Shown: one piece after another, positions 1 through 8,560 of the stretch
Layout: every line of letters starts with the position of its first letter
Numbering within the stretch: the first letter of the stretch is position 1
NCBI RefSeq assembly: GCF_011742145.1
Contig: NZ_JAAQQU010000105.1
Span: 461,592-525,591, forward strand
DNA length: 64,000 bases
Direction: 5' to 3'
Source of the DNA: Flavobacterium sp. J49
GTDB lineage: Bacteria; Bacteroidota; Bacteroidia; Flavobacteriales; Flavobacteriaceae
Made by a program: the position numbers and the translations under genes
The notes under the pieces: model-generated
Seen by the model: the letters and a program-made list of their open reading frames with translations, nothing else
What the model was told of the DNA's origin: nothing
Database searches by the model: none

Positions 1-468
1 TTTGGTCTCAGAAACTTTTTGAATCACAGCATCGGTAAAGGTTTCCCAACCCTGATTTTGATGGCTTCCGGCTTCGCTTTCGCGAACGGTTAACGTAGCA
101 TTGAGTAACAAAACACCTTGGTCAGCCCAGCGTTCTAAATTACCGCTTCGGGGAAAAGGCTGTTTCAAATCGGCTTCAATTTCTTTAAAGATATTAATCA
201 GCGATGGTGGAAAAGCAATCCCGTCATTCACCGAAAAACACAGCCCGTTGGCTTGCCCAAAACCGTGATACGGATCTTGACCGATGATGACTACTTTGAC
301 ATTGTCAAACGGACAATGGTCGAAAGCCGCAAAGATTTGATTACCATTTGGAAAACAAGTTTTGGAAGCATACTCGCTTTTTACAAAGCCTATCAGCTGC
401 TCAAAATAAGGTTTTTCAAACTCATCGGAAAGTTGGTCATGCCAAGTAGAATGTATTTTGATTAACAT
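1..468 (-). CDS. ung: Uracil-DNA glycosylase (partial, C-terminus beyond window)
   Basis: Removes uracil from DNA as the first step of base excision repair. Reading the minus strand from the ATG at 468 gives 156 residues that run off the left edge. The water-activating loop GQDPYHG lies at residues 63-69, with D65 the expected catalytic Asp, followed by FSV-type and LLNATLTV segments typical of family 1 UDG. About 65-70 residues, including the HPSPLS-type leucine loop, must lie outside the window. It is divergent from mutS2; a minus-strand TATTTTTG (491-484) could be its -7 promoter element. Family assignment is secure; function is from family knowledge. Confidence 0.95.
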   Translation of the reverse strand, partial: MLIKIHSTWHDQLSDEFEKPYFEQLIGFVKSEYASKTCFPNGNQIFAAFDHCPFDNVKVVIIGQDPYHGFGQANGLCFSVNDGIAFPPSLINIFKEIEADLKQPFPRSGNLERWADQGVLLLNATLTVRESEAGSHQNQGWETFTDAVIQKVSETK

Positions 469-501
469 CTCATAAAATTTTACCAAAAATAGTATTTTCT
501 G

Positions 502-533
502 TTGCAATATGGATTTTATCCTTTGTAACTTTG
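502..533 (+). promoter_or_regulatory. Promoter of mutS2
   Basis: TTG at 502-504, 21 bases, then TAACTTTG at 526-533 fits the Flavobacterium TTG-N17-23-TAnnTTTG consensus. The start codon is 20 bases downstream of the -7 element, so the leader would be short. Confidence 0.6.
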
Positions 534-552
534 AACCAAAGACACTGATAGA

Positions 553-2721
553 ATGATATCGATTACAGATAAAACCCTAAAAGATTTAGAATTTAATACC
601 GTATTGCAAACCATTTCAGATCGATGCAATACTGAAATAGGGAAACAGAAAGCCTTGGAGATTGTTCCTTTTAAAAGCAAGGAAACCTTGATGGATGCGC
701 TGTTGCAAACCTCGGAATACTTATCTTCTTTTACCAATAACAACGCCATTCCGAATCATGGATTTGAGAATATCGCCAATGATATTAAATTCTTAGCCAT
801 AGAAGACAGTTTTCTGGAAGTCGGCAGTTTTCGAAAAATAGCCACGCTTTCGGATACGGTGAATGTATTGTTACTGTTTCTGAAAAAATTCCATGATTAT
901 TATCCTAAGCTCAACGAAAAAGCTTCACAGATAGAATACACCAAATTCATCATCCAAAAAATTGATGAAGTGGTCGACAAATATGGCGAAATCAAAGACA
1001 ATGCGTCGCCGGATTTAATCAATATCCGTCGGGATATGAGTGTGGTTCGCGGCAAAGTCAACCAAAGTTTTGGTCAGGCTTTGAGCCAATACAACGGCTT
1101 GGGTTATTTGGATGAAATCAAAGAAAGTATCGTTGAGAATAGACGCGTTTTGGCGGTTTTAGCCATGTACCGCCGAAAAGTAAAAGGTTCTATTTTGGGC
1201 AGTTCCAAAACCGGAAGCATTGCTTATATCGAACCCGAAGCCACCTTGCGGTATTCGCGAGAATTGAACAATTTAGAATATGAAGAGCGAGAGGAAATCA
1301 CCCGGATTTTAAAAAAACTCTCCTATGAGATACGCCCTTACGTTGATTTGTTAAAGCAATATCAAGACTTTTTAAGTGACATTGACGTGATTTCGGCCAA
1401 AGCCAAATACGCTCGCAAAATCAATGCTATTTTGCCCAATATCATCGAAGAAAAAAGAATGTTCTTTCGCGAGGCCTTCCATCCTATTTTGTTTTTGAAC
1501 AATTTAGAGAAAAAAGAAAAGACCTTTCCGCAGACCATTGAACTCAAAAATGAGAATCGCATTATTGTCATTTCGGGTCCGAATGCCGGAGGAAAAACCA
1601 TTTCGTTGAAAACCGTCGGATTGCTTCAGTTGATGTTGCAATGTGGTATTTTGATTCCCGTACACGAACGCAGCGAAACGTTTTTGTTTGACCGAATCCT
1701 AACAGATATTGGCGACAACCAATCGATAGAAAATCACTTGAGCACTTATAGCTACCGATTGAAGAACATGAATTATTTTTTGAAAAAGTGCAATGCCAAA
1801 ACCTTGTTTTTGATTGACGAATTCGGAACCGGTTCTGACCCCGAATTGGGTGGCGCTTTGGCGGAGACTTTCTTGGAGGAATTTTACCATAGAGAAGCTT
1901 TCGGAATCATTACGACGCATTATTCGAACTTGAAGATTTTGGCCAATGAATTGCCTTTTGCTTCCAATGCCAACATGCTTTTTGACGAAAAATCATTGGA
2001 GCCAATGTATAAATTGATTCTCGGTCAAGCCGGAAGTTCATTCACTTTTGAAGTCGCGCAGAAAAACGGTATTCCTTATGGTTTAATCAATCGCGCTAAG
2101 AAGAAGATTGAAGGCGGAAAAGTGCGTTTTGACAAAACTATAGCTACTTTGCAAAAAGAGCGCTCTAAACTCGAAAAAACATCCTTAAACCTCAAAGAAG
2201 AAGAAACCAAAGCCCGTGAAGAAAGCAAGAAGATGGAAAACATCAACGCTAAGATTCAGGAGAAATTGGAACGCTATCAGGAATTGTATGATGCCAACCA
2301 AAGGTTGATTTACATGGGACAAAAAATAGATGATCTTTCGGAGAAATACTTTAACAACAAAGACAAAAAAGTTTTGATTGGCGAGTTTTTAAAGCTGGTT
2401 GAAATAGAAAACTCCAAACGCAAAAAAGCGACCGTCAAAGAGAAAAAGGAAAAAGAAATCATCCAGAAAAAAGTAGTAGAAGAAGTCAAAGTCATCGTTG
2501 AGGAAATTCGAAAGGAAAAGAAAGAAAAGAAAATCAAAGCCCAAAAACAAGAAGCTGAAAAACCGAAAGTGACTTTAAAAGTCGGTGACCGCGTTCGAAT
2601 GGTAGACGGAAAATCCATTGGAACCATTGATAAGATTGAGAAAAACAAAGCGGTGGTCAATTACGGTATTTTTACTTCAAAAGTGAGTTTGGAAGAATTA
2701 GAATTTGTACAAGCGAAATAA
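553..2721 (+). CDS. mutS2: MutS2-family ATPase without Smr domain
   Basis: MutS2 proteins bind branched or stalled DNA/ribosome substrates and use a MutS-type ABC ATPase; the role is recombination control or ribosome rescue depending on species. The 722 residues show a helical clamp region (about 1-320), Walker A GPNAGGKT at 342-349, Walker B LFLIDEFGTGSDP at about 418-430 with catalytic E423, and a long Lys/Glu-rich coiled coil (about 510-660). It ends in a KOW-like segment (KVGDRVRMVDGKSIGTID). The C-terminal Smr nuclease domain of Bacillus-type MutS2 (about 785 residues) is absent, so endonuclease should not be assumed. Its own promoter lies at 502-533. Confidence 0.92.
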   Translation: MISITDKTLKDLEFNTVLQTISDRCNTEIGKQKALEIVPFKSKETLMDALLQTSEYLSSFTNNNAIPNHGFENIANDIKFLAIEDSFLEVGSFRKIATLSDTVNVLLLFLKKFHDYYPKLNEKASQIEYTKFIIQKIDEVVDKYGEIKDNASPDLINIRRDMSVVRGKVNQSFGQALSQYNGLGYLDEIKESIVENRRVLAVLAMYRRKVKGSILGSSKTGSIAYIEPEATLRYSRELNNLEYEEREEITRILKKLSYEIRPYVDLLKQYQDFLSDIDVISAKAKYARKINAILPNIIEEKRMFFREAFHPILFLNNLEKKEKTFPQTIELKNENRIIVISGPNAGGKTISLKTVGLLQLMLQCGILIPVHERSETFLFDRILTDIGDNQSIENHLSTYSYRLKNMNYFLKKCNAKTLFLIDEFGTGSDPELGGALAETFLEEFYHREAFGIITTHYSNLKILANELPFASNANMLFDEKSLEPMYKLILGQAGSSFTFEVAQKNGIPYGLINRAKKKIEGGKVRFDKTIATLQKERSKLEKTSLNLKEEETKAREESKKMENINAKIQEKLERYQELYDANQRLIYMGQKIDDLSEKYFNNKDKKVLIGEFLKLVEIENSKRKKATVKEKKEKEIIQKKVVEEVKVIVEEIRKEKKEKKIKAQKQEAEKPKVTLKVGDRVRMVDGKSIGTIDKIEKNKAVVNYGIFTSKVSLEELEFVQAK

Positions 2722-2747
2722 ACCCCGAACAGAATTCAGCATAAATC

Positions 2748-3170
2748 ATGGAAATAGCCGACTTGCCAAAAGACAAAAAAATCATCCTCTTTGACGGGGT
2801 TTGCAATCTTTGCAATGATTCGGTGCAGTTTGTCATCAAACATGATAAAAAAGATGTTTTTCGATTTGCAGCGCTTCAATCTGAATTGGGATTAAAAATC
2901 ATCAAACATATTGGCATTGATATTACAAACACAGACAGCATTGTTTTATATGAACCCGGGAAAGCCTACTACTATAAATCGGAGGCGGCTTTGCTAATTA
3001 TAAAAGAGTTTGGCGGTATTTATACGATGCTTAGAATCTTGACTCTTTTCCCCAAATTCCTCTCCAATTTTGTTTACGACCTTGTAGCCAAAAATCGTTA
3101 CCGTTGGTATGGCAAACAAGAGAGTTGCATGATTCCTACCCCTGAACTTGCTGCCAAATTCTTGGCATGA
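2748..3170 (+). CDS. DCC-family thiol-disulfide oxidoreductase-like protein (DUF393)
   Basis: 140 residues. The N-terminus carries the family signature DGVCNLCN (about residues 16-23), a CxxC-like pair next to an Asp, followed by a thioredoxin-like fold of the DUF393/DCC family, and the conserved RYRWYGK segment near the end. No signal peptide, so probably cytoplasmic. Substrate unknown; the redox role is inferred from the DxxCxxC motif. It lies 26 bases after mutS2 on the same strand and is probably read through from it. Confidence 0.85.
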   Translation: MEIADLPKDKKIILFDGVCNLCNDSVQFVIKHDKKDVFRFAALQSELGLKIIKHIGIDITNTDSIVLYEPGKAYYYKSEAALLIIKEFGGIYTMLRILTLFPKFLSNFVYDLVAKNRYRWYGKQESCMIPTPELAAKFLA

Positions 3171-3202
3171 TAATTATCATTTCGCAATAAAATTTATCAT
3201 TG

Positions 3203-3210
3203 TAGTTTTG
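3203..3210 (+). promoter_or_regulatory. Candidate -7 element for the 45-aa microprotein gene
   Basis: TAGTTTTG matches TAnnTTTG and stands 21 bases before the ATG at 3232. No clear TTG -33 element was found, so support is moderate. Confidence 0.4.
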
Positions 3211-3231
3211 ATAAACTCTAATTGATAAAAC

Positions 3232-3369
3232 ATGATTTCTCTAAACATTCCCTTGTATTCTTGGGACAATGGTGCTTTCATTATGATAGGGATTTTTGCC
3301 CTGGTAATTGTAGCACTCGTGGCCACGGTTTTACTGATGATGAACAGTAAGCATAAAAAAAACGACTAA
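3232..3369 (+). CDS. 45-residue single-pass membrane microprotein
   Basis: A short open frame: an N-terminal stretch MISLNIPLYSWDNGA, then one hydrophobic helix (about residues 16-37) and a basic tail ending KHKKND. Support for it being real: a TAnnTTTG element at a suitable distance upstream, a hydrophobic helix with positive cytoplasmic flank, and a strong terminator whose 5' stem includes the last two codons and the stop. Function unknown. Size and topology resemble small accessory subunits of membrane complexes, but nothing here assigns it to one. Confidence 0.6.
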   Translation: MISLNIPLYSWDNGAFIMIGIFALVIVALVATVLLMMNSKHKKND

Positions 3370-3388
3370 GTTTCCTTAGTCGTTTTTT
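3359..3388. terminator. Bidirectional terminator
   Basis: Stem AACGACTAAG (3361-3370) pairs with CTTAGTCGTT (3375-3384) around a TTTC loop. A-runs precede and T-runs follow, so it can serve both the microprotein gene (whose stop codon is in the stem) and the convergent T9SS cargo gene. Confidence 0.85.
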
Positions 3389-3406
3389 GTTTATATAAAG
3401 TATAGC

Positions 3407-4906
3407 TTATTGTTTGATAAACTTCTTAGATACTTTGCCATCAACAGAGTTAATGTTGATAAAATAAACACCTGAGTTCAAATCAGAAACATTGATTTGG
3501 TTAAGAGTGTTATTTGTAGCTTCTAAAGACTTAACAATTCTACCATTAATATCTACTATTGAAAGACTAGTAATTACATTACCTTCATTAGATGTTACAT
3601 TAATAACATCACTAGTTGGGTTAGGGAATACATTAAAAGAATTCGCCAAATAATCATTGTTAGCTAAATTGGTTCCTAAAACAATCGTATCTAAGAATAA
3701 AAAAGTTTGAGTTGTACCAGGTGCTGAATTATTGTGAATTCCAAAGTAATATACTCCGGCTGCCGGAGCAGTGTAAGTTGCTGTATGCGTAGTGTAAGCT
3801 GCATCTGAACTATTTACAAAACTCTGAACAACAGTAGCTTGACCAGCTGCGCTTTGAGAACTTCCAACAGTTAAATTGAAGCCCATTGATGAAGCCGGTG
3901 GTGTAGCAGTATACAATCTTGTTTTAAAACTAATAGACACAATCTCTCCGGCTTGTAAACTAACACCTCTGAAATAAGCTCTAGTGTCAGAAACTGCTGT
4001 TGTACTATTAAAAGTATACATAGAATATCCTGCACCTCCATCAGCATAATTAGGTGGTACTGAAGTTGCCCCTGAATTGAATAATGCAAAGTTTATAAAA
4101 CCGTCTGTATTGTTTTCTGCTACGTCTTCAAAATCGTTTGAATATGGCAAAGTTGCTGGTAAATAACCATAGTATGGACCTGACCAAGTACTTGTACTTG
4201 CACCACAATTAGATCTTACATAATATCTAAAGTTAGAAGAAGCAGGCATACCTGGGATATTAACCGTTGAATACGTTAAAGCTCCCGGAGCCACTGTTAC
4301 AGAAGTTCCTGAACCAGCAGGAGTAGCGAAAGTTGTACTCCAATCTACCTCGTAGTTCGCTGGAACAACTGTTGTTTGATTCCAATACAAATCTGTTGAT
4401 GTTGCAGAAGGGTATTCCGGAAGATAGAAAACTGTTGGTCTTGCACAAGCTACCGGTGTAAAATTAAATGTAAAATCAAGAGCTAAAGCAGACCATCTGC
4501 TATCCCATTGAATTAAATATACCGTACCGGCGGTAACAGGAACATTCAACAACTCAGACAAATAGTTTTCTCCATCCACGTCATCATTTCCTGCAACACA
4601 AGTTAAAGTACCAGTACATAAACCAGTTGCAACACTTACACGTGTATCATCACTCTTTGTAACCCCATCGTTAGAAGGTAAATTAGAACTTATTGTAATT
4701 TCTCCATTACTAGGAGCAGTAAACTTGTACCAATATCCTTTGGAGTTAGTGAAAGTACCAAAACACGCAACTTTATAGGTACCGTTGATTGCACCTGTAG
4801 TGTATGTACCATTCGTTGTTAGTGTAACTGCTGTGGCACATGTTCCCTGCGCATTTGACAGAGCAAAACTGAACAAGACAGCTAAAGAAAGTAATAGTTT
4901 TTTCAT
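3407..4906 (-). CDS. Secreted adhesin-like protein with T9SS type A C-terminal sorting domain
   Basis: 499 residues from the ATG at 4906; a longer frame to 4957 would place a non-signal segment in front of the signal peptide MKKLLLSLAVLFSFALSNAQ. After the signal there is a beta-sandwich region (about 20-150), a fibronectin III-like segment (about 150-245) and a choice-of-anchor/MAM-like jelly roll beginning LPYSNDFED. The last 80 residues (FNVFPNPTSDVINV ... KKFIKQ) are the type A signal recognised by the type IX secretion machinery, which exports the protein and attaches it to the cell surface. Ligand unknown. It is rich in Thr, Ser and Asn, as is usual for this class. Confidence 0.88.
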   Translation of the reverse strand: MKKLLLSLAVLFSFALSNAQGTCATAVTLTTNGTYTTGAINGTYKVACFGTFTNSKGYWYKFTAPSNGEITISSNLPSNDGVTKSDDTRVSVATGLCTGTLTCVAGNDDVDGENYLSELLNVPVTAGTVYLIQWDSRWSALALDFTFNFTPVACARPTVFYLPEYPSATSTDLYWNQTTVVPANYEVDWSTTFATPAGSGTSVTVAPGALTYSTVNIPGMPASSNFRYYVRSNCGASTSTWSGPYYGYLPATLPYSNDFEDVAENNTDGFINFALFNSGATSVPPNYADGGAGYSMYTFNSTTAVSDTRAYFRGVSLQAGEIVSISFKTRLYTATPPASSMGFNLTVGSSQSAAGQATVVQSFVNSSDAAYTTHTATYTAPAAGVYYFGIHNNSAPGTTQTFLFLDTIVLGTNLANNDYLANSFNVFPNPTSDVINVTSNEGNVITSLSIVDINGRIVKSLEATNNTLNQINVSDLNSGVYFININSVDGKVSKKFIKQ

Positions 4907-4970
4907 AAATATGATTTTATTAAGTTTGAAGAAAACAAATTTAGTAAAGTATTTCAAATATCATACTTTT

Positions 4971-6227
4971 TTAACTATCTTTTTCCCATTTCCCTACAAC
5001 AGATGTTGCAATGGCATTTCCTAACACATTAGTTGCGCTTCTAAACATGTCACAAAAGTGGTCGATAGGTAAAATCAAAGCGATTCCAACTTCCGGGATT
5101 TTAAACATGCCACAGGTGGCAGCCACTACAACCAAACTCGCCCTGGGAACACCCGCAATCCCTTTGCTGGTAAGCATTAAAACCAACAACATGGTCATTT
5201 GGGTTCCGGTATCCAGAGGAACGCCGTAAGCTTGTGCAATAAAAATACTGGCAAAAGTCATGTACATCATACTGCCGTCTAAATTAAAGGAATAACCTAA
5301 CGGCAACATGAAAGAAACTATCTTATCTTTTACACCAAATCGCTCTAATTCTTCTGTTAATTTAGGAAAAACAGCTTCACTACTTGTCGTACCAAAAGCA
5401 ATGACTAACGGGCTCATAATTCGTTTTAACAAAGTTGTCATGTGTCCTTTTAAAAACAAATAGCCCACCAGCAACAAAACAGCCCAAAGCGATCCGATTC
5501 CGATTAAAAAAGAACCAAAAAAGTAGAGATAAGTAGTAATCAATTCCCAAAAATCAATCATCGCTAAAACACTGGCTATCGCTCCGAATACACCAAACGG
5601 TGCAAACTTCATCACATAATTCACCATCTTTAAAATGATGTGTGATGTTTTATCCAAGGCATTGATGACCGGCTTGGCATGAGAGCCAATAGAAGCGGCA
5701 GCCAAACCGAAAAAGATAGAAAAAATTACAATTTGCAAAATTTCATTGGTAGCCATAGCTTCAACGACACTTTTAGGAATGATGTGTTCCACAAAGTTTT
5801 GGGCTGAAAAGCCTTCTGTTTTTTGTACAATTTCCGAAGCTTTATCGGTATCTAAATTAGGCAATTTTATATTTTTTCCCGGTTCTAAAACATTGACCCA
5901 AAACATTCCTATCAGTAAGGAAATAAAAGACGCTGTAAAAAACCATCCCAGCGCTCTTCCTCCTATTCGACCGACAGATTTAATATCGCCCAATTTGGCA
6001 ATCCCTACAACCAAAGTAGTGAAAACCAAAGGCGCAATAATCATTTGAACCAAACGGATAAAAATAGTGGCCAACAATTTGATGTTTTTGCTGAAAGTTT
6101 CTCTCGTGCTCTCATCAAAATTTTTGAAAACAAAGACGCCTAAAACAGCTCCAAGCACTACGGCAATTAGAATCTGAAAAGTAAGATTGGCAAATAATGA
6201 TTTTTTGGTAGTTTGAGTTGTATCCAT
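4971..6227 (-). CDS. Dicarboxylate/amino acid:cation symporter (SDF/DAACS family)
   Basis: 418-residue inner-membrane carrier for glutamate/aspartate or C4-dicarboxylates. Family signatures: TTSSEAVFPK hairpin (about 279-288), NLDGSM in the TM7 region (about 313) and RSATNVLGN in TM8 (about 392). The residue equivalent to a sodium-site Asp in sodium-coupled relatives is Asn in this last motif, as in several proton-coupled bacterial members; proton coupling is therefore an inference. The gene starts 3 bases after aroC ends, so the two are co-transcribed; a metabolic reason is not evident. Substrate cannot be fixed from sequence alone. Confidence 0.9.
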   Translation of the reverse strand: MDTTQTTKKSLFANLTFQILIAVVLGAVLGVFVFKNFDESTRETFSKNIKLLATIFIRLVQMIIAPLVFTTLVVGIAKLGDIKSVGRIGGRALGWFFTASFISLLIGMFWVNVLEPGKNIKLPNLDTDKASEIVQKTEGFSAQNFVEHIIPKSVVEAMATNEILQIVIFSIFFGLAAASIGSHAKPVINALDKTSHIILKMVNYVMKFAPFGVFGAIASVLAMIDFWELITTYLYFFGSFLIGIGSLWAVLLLVGYLFLKGHMTTLLKRIMSPLVIAFGTTSSEAVFPKLTEELERFGVKDKIVSFMLPLGYSFNLDGSMMYMTFASIFIAQAYGVPLDTGTQMTMLLVLMLTSKGIAGVPRASLVVVAATCGMFKIPEVGIALILPIDHFCDMFRSATNVLGNAIATSVVGKWEKDS

Positions 6228-6230
6228 TTA

Positions 6231-7292
6231 TTATTGATATGTTTTGTTTAGTAAATAAAAGTCGGCCAAGACCAAGGCAGCCATAGCTTCTACAATCGGA
6301 ACCGCTCTCGGCACCACACAAGGATCGTGTCGACCTTTACCTTGTTGTTCGACTATCGTATTTTCGTTGGTCAACACCTCTTGCTTCTGAATTAAAGTAG
6401 CAACCGGCTTGAAAGCCACTCTGAAATAAATATCCATTCCGTTGGAAATTCCTCCCTGTATTCCGCCTGAGAGATTCGTTTTGGTGGTGCCGTCTTCGTT
6501 GTATAAATCGTTGTGCTCACTGCCTTTCATTCGTGCCCCGCAAAAACCACTACCGTATTCAAATCCTTTTACGGCATTGATTGACAACATGGCTTTGCCT
6601 AATTCGGCGTGGAGCTTATCAAAAACAGGTTCCCCAAAACCTATAGGTACATTTTGAATGACACAAGTAACCGTTCCGCCAACAGTATCCCCTTCTTTGC
6701 GAATCTCTTTGATATGGTTTTCCATTTTATCGGCTGTGGCCAAATCGGGACATCGAACCGCATTGGTTTCTGTTAATGAAAAATCCAGATCCTGATAAGG
6801 TTTGTCTATAAAAATATCACCTACAGAAGACACAAAAGCATTAATTTTAATAGTGCTTAAAACCTGTTTGGCAATAGCGCCGGCTACAACTCTGCAAGCT
6901 GTCTCCCGGGCCGAACTTCTTCCGCCTCCGCGATAATCGCGTATACCGTATTTTTTTTCATAGACATAATCAGCATGGCTGGGTCGGTAACTGTCTTTGA
7001 TATGAGAATAGTCATCTGACTTCTGATTGGTATTGGGAATGATAAATCCGATAGGAGTTCCGGTAGTTTTTCCTTCAAAAATCCCTGAAAGAAATTGCAC
7101 TTCATCTTCCTCTTTTCTTTGGGTCACTATGGCGGACTGACCCGGTTTTCTACGTTGCATCTCCTTTTGAATTGCCTGCAAATCAATGGACAATCCGGCA
7201 GGACATCCATCAATGATTCCGCCCAATGCTTCTCCGTGAGATTCTCCAAAAGTAGTCAGTCTGAAAAGTGTTCCGTAACTGTTTCCGGCCAT
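6231..7292 (-). CDS. aroC: Chorismate synthase
   Basis: Converts 5-enolpyruvylshikimate 3-phosphate to chorismate, the last common step of aromatic biosynthesis, with reduced FMN. At 353 residues it is the usual length. Signatures: [16 protein letters not shown] at the N-terminus, RRKPGQS (about 48-54), and [16 protein letters not shown] (about 122-137) that binds FMN and substrate. It heads a two-gene unit with the downstream symporter. A minus-strand TATATTTG (7379-7372) is a plausible -7 element, with a short palindrome (7350-7362) just after it. Confidence 0.97.
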   Translation of the reverse strand: MAGNSYGTLFRLTTFGESHGEALGGIIDGCPAGLSIDLQAIQKEMQRRKPGQSAIVTQRKEEDEVQFLSGIFEGKTTGTPIGFIIPNTNQKSDDYSHIKDSYRPSHADYVYEKKYGIRDYRGGGRSSARETACRVVAGAIAKQVLSTIKINAFVSSVGDIFIDKPYQDLDFSLTETNAVRCPDLATADKMENHIKEIRKEGDTVGGTVTCVIQNVPIGFGEPVFDKLHAELGKAMLSINAVKGFEYGSGFCGARMKGSEHNDLYNEDGTTKTNLSGGIQGGISNGMDIYFRVAFKPVATLIQKQEVLTNENTIVEQQGKGRHDPCVVPRAVPIVEAMAALVLADFYLLNKTYQ

Positions 7293-7597
7293 GGTATAAT
7301 GTTATTACTTCTTACAATTGCTTCGCCAATTCAGGTAAAGCTTCGTGTCGGCCAAATTGGCCTCGGGTTAACAAATATAGTTTTTTGCAACTATTTATTG
7401 AAATTTGAAATAAGATTATTTGATTTTGGCCCAAATAGAAATTTTATAACTTTTAACAAATATTATATAAACCCTTAACATATTAATGTTCTATCTTTGT
7501 TTTAGTAGAATTGTTACTACAATTATCATCTTTTTGTAGCTGCATTTTCTCTTATTTATTATAGCTAATTTTACATTTTAAAACAAATTCAAGAATT
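7293..7597. other. Divergent intergenic region between aroC and an outer-membrane protein gene
   Basis: About 305 bases without a gene. It holds TAnnTTTG elements for each direction (7379-7372 on minus for aroC; TATCTTTG 7492-7499 on plus for the gene at 7598) and the 13-base palindrome GGCCAAATTGGCC at 7350-7362. No RNA gene was recognised. Confidence 0.6.
7492..7499 (+). promoter_or_regulatory. Candidate -7 promoter element, gene at 7598
   Basis: TATCTTTG matches TAnnTTTG. The distance to the ATG implies a leader of about 90 bases. A matching TTG -33 was not clear. Confidence 0.45.
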
Positions 7598-8086
7598 ATG
7601 AAAAAATTATTTCTAAGTGCCTTTATGTTAATGGGATTAGCATTCAGCACACAAGCTCAGGACATTTCGAAGAACGCATTAGGACTGCGTTTAGGTGACA
7701 ATGACGGTTTTGGTGGTGAAGTATCTTACCAAAGAGGATTGTCTAAAAACAATCGTTTAGAGTTGGACTTAGGCTGGAGAAACAGCAAAAACGTTGATGC
7801 CTTCAAATTGGTTGGTTTGTACCAATGGGTTTGGAATATCGACCAAGGGTTTAATTGGTATGCCGGTGTAGGTGGTGGTGTTGGAAGTTGGAGTTATGAC
7901 CACAATGGTTTTAGCGACAGCGGAACAATCCTTTTAGCTGCGGGTGATATCGGTGTTGAGTACAATTTTGACATTCCGTTACAGTTGTCATTAGACGTTA
8001 GACCTGAAATATATTTCAATTCTGATGATTACAGAGAAGACAATTTTGGACCGGATATTGCTTTGAGTATTCGTTACAGATGGTAA
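7598..8086 (+). CDS. Small outer-membrane beta-barrel-like protein
   Basis: 162 residues with a clear signal peptide (MKKLFLSAFMLMGLAFSTQAQ). The mature part alternates short polar and aromatic strands (for example LELDLGWRNSKN, FNWYAGVGGGVGSW) and ends in IRYRW, an aromatic C-terminus typical of outer-membrane barrels. It resembles small OmpA-barrel/opacity-like proteins of Bacteroidota without the peptidoglycan-binding domain. Function unknown. It is a single-gene unit between its own promoter and the bidirectional terminator at 8104-8136. Confidence 0.75.
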   Translation: MKKLFLSAFMLMGLAFSTQAQDISKNALGLRLGDNDGFGGEVSYQRGLSKNNRLELDLGWRNSKNVDAFKLVGLYQWVWNIDQGFNWYAGVGGGVGSWSYDHNGFSDSGTILLAAGDIGVEYNFDIPLQLSLDVRPEIYFNSDDYREDNFGPDIALSIRYRW

Positions 8087-8103
8087 TCTGAACTTACTAT
8101 AAT

Positions 8104-8136
8104 AAAAAATCCCGCCTTAATCAGCGGGATTTTTTT
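8104..8136. terminator. Bidirectional terminator
   Basis: ATCCCGC (8109-8115) pairs with GCGGGAT (8124-8130), flanked by six A on the left and seven T on the right. It serves the plus gene ending at 8086 and the minus gene whose stop is at 8135-8137. Confidence 0.85.
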
Positions 8137-8560
8137 ATTTAATAATAATGGGTTTCTTGGAATTGATTTTGATAATCGTGTAGGGAAAAGAAATACTGTC
8201 ATCAGCCAAATTGGGTTCGGTACTTTTTTGAGTGTCTTTGATATAAACTTCAATATTCGTATCGGTTTCCACTACTCTTTCTACTTTAATTCGATTGTAG
8301 CTTTCTTTGGTTGGCCCCGAATTTAAAATGATAAAGCTGCTATTGGTAGTGTCTTCTTTCTTGATTTTTTTGCGCAACGTTTCATCACCAAGCAACATCA
8401 TGATTTCTTTTGGCTCGGTTAGTATTTCGTAAAACTTAATGTTGGCACCACCATCATCATTAGTGGTCAGTACTTCATACAAGGGTTTGACAGCAACCTC
8501 CTTTTTAGATGAACAGGAAACTAAAAATAAAACTAAAAGTACCGGAATAGCTTTTCTCAT
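8135..8560 (-). CDS. Hypothetical lipoprotein downstream of bshA
   Basis: 141 residues beginning MRKAIPVLLVLFLVSCSSKK, a type II signal with lipidation Cys at 16. The mature part is polar, with no domain I recognise. Its ATG overlaps the bshA stop by four bases (ATGA), which indicates translational coupling. Whether it takes part in bacillithiol metabolism is unknown. It ends at the bidirectional terminator. Confidence 0.75.
   Translation of the reverse strand: MRKAIPVLLVLFLVSCSSKKEVAVKPLYEVLTTNDDGGANIKFYEILTEPKEIMMLLGDETLRKKIKKEDTTNSSFIILNSGPTKESYNRIKVERVVETDTNIEVYIKDTQKSTEPNLADDSISFPYTIIKINSKKPIIIK

Noticed and set aside
4785..5024. 79-aa plus-strand frame between the T9SS cargo and the symporter
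   Set aside because: It lies over the 5' end of the cargo gene and the 3' end of the symporter gene, with no homology.
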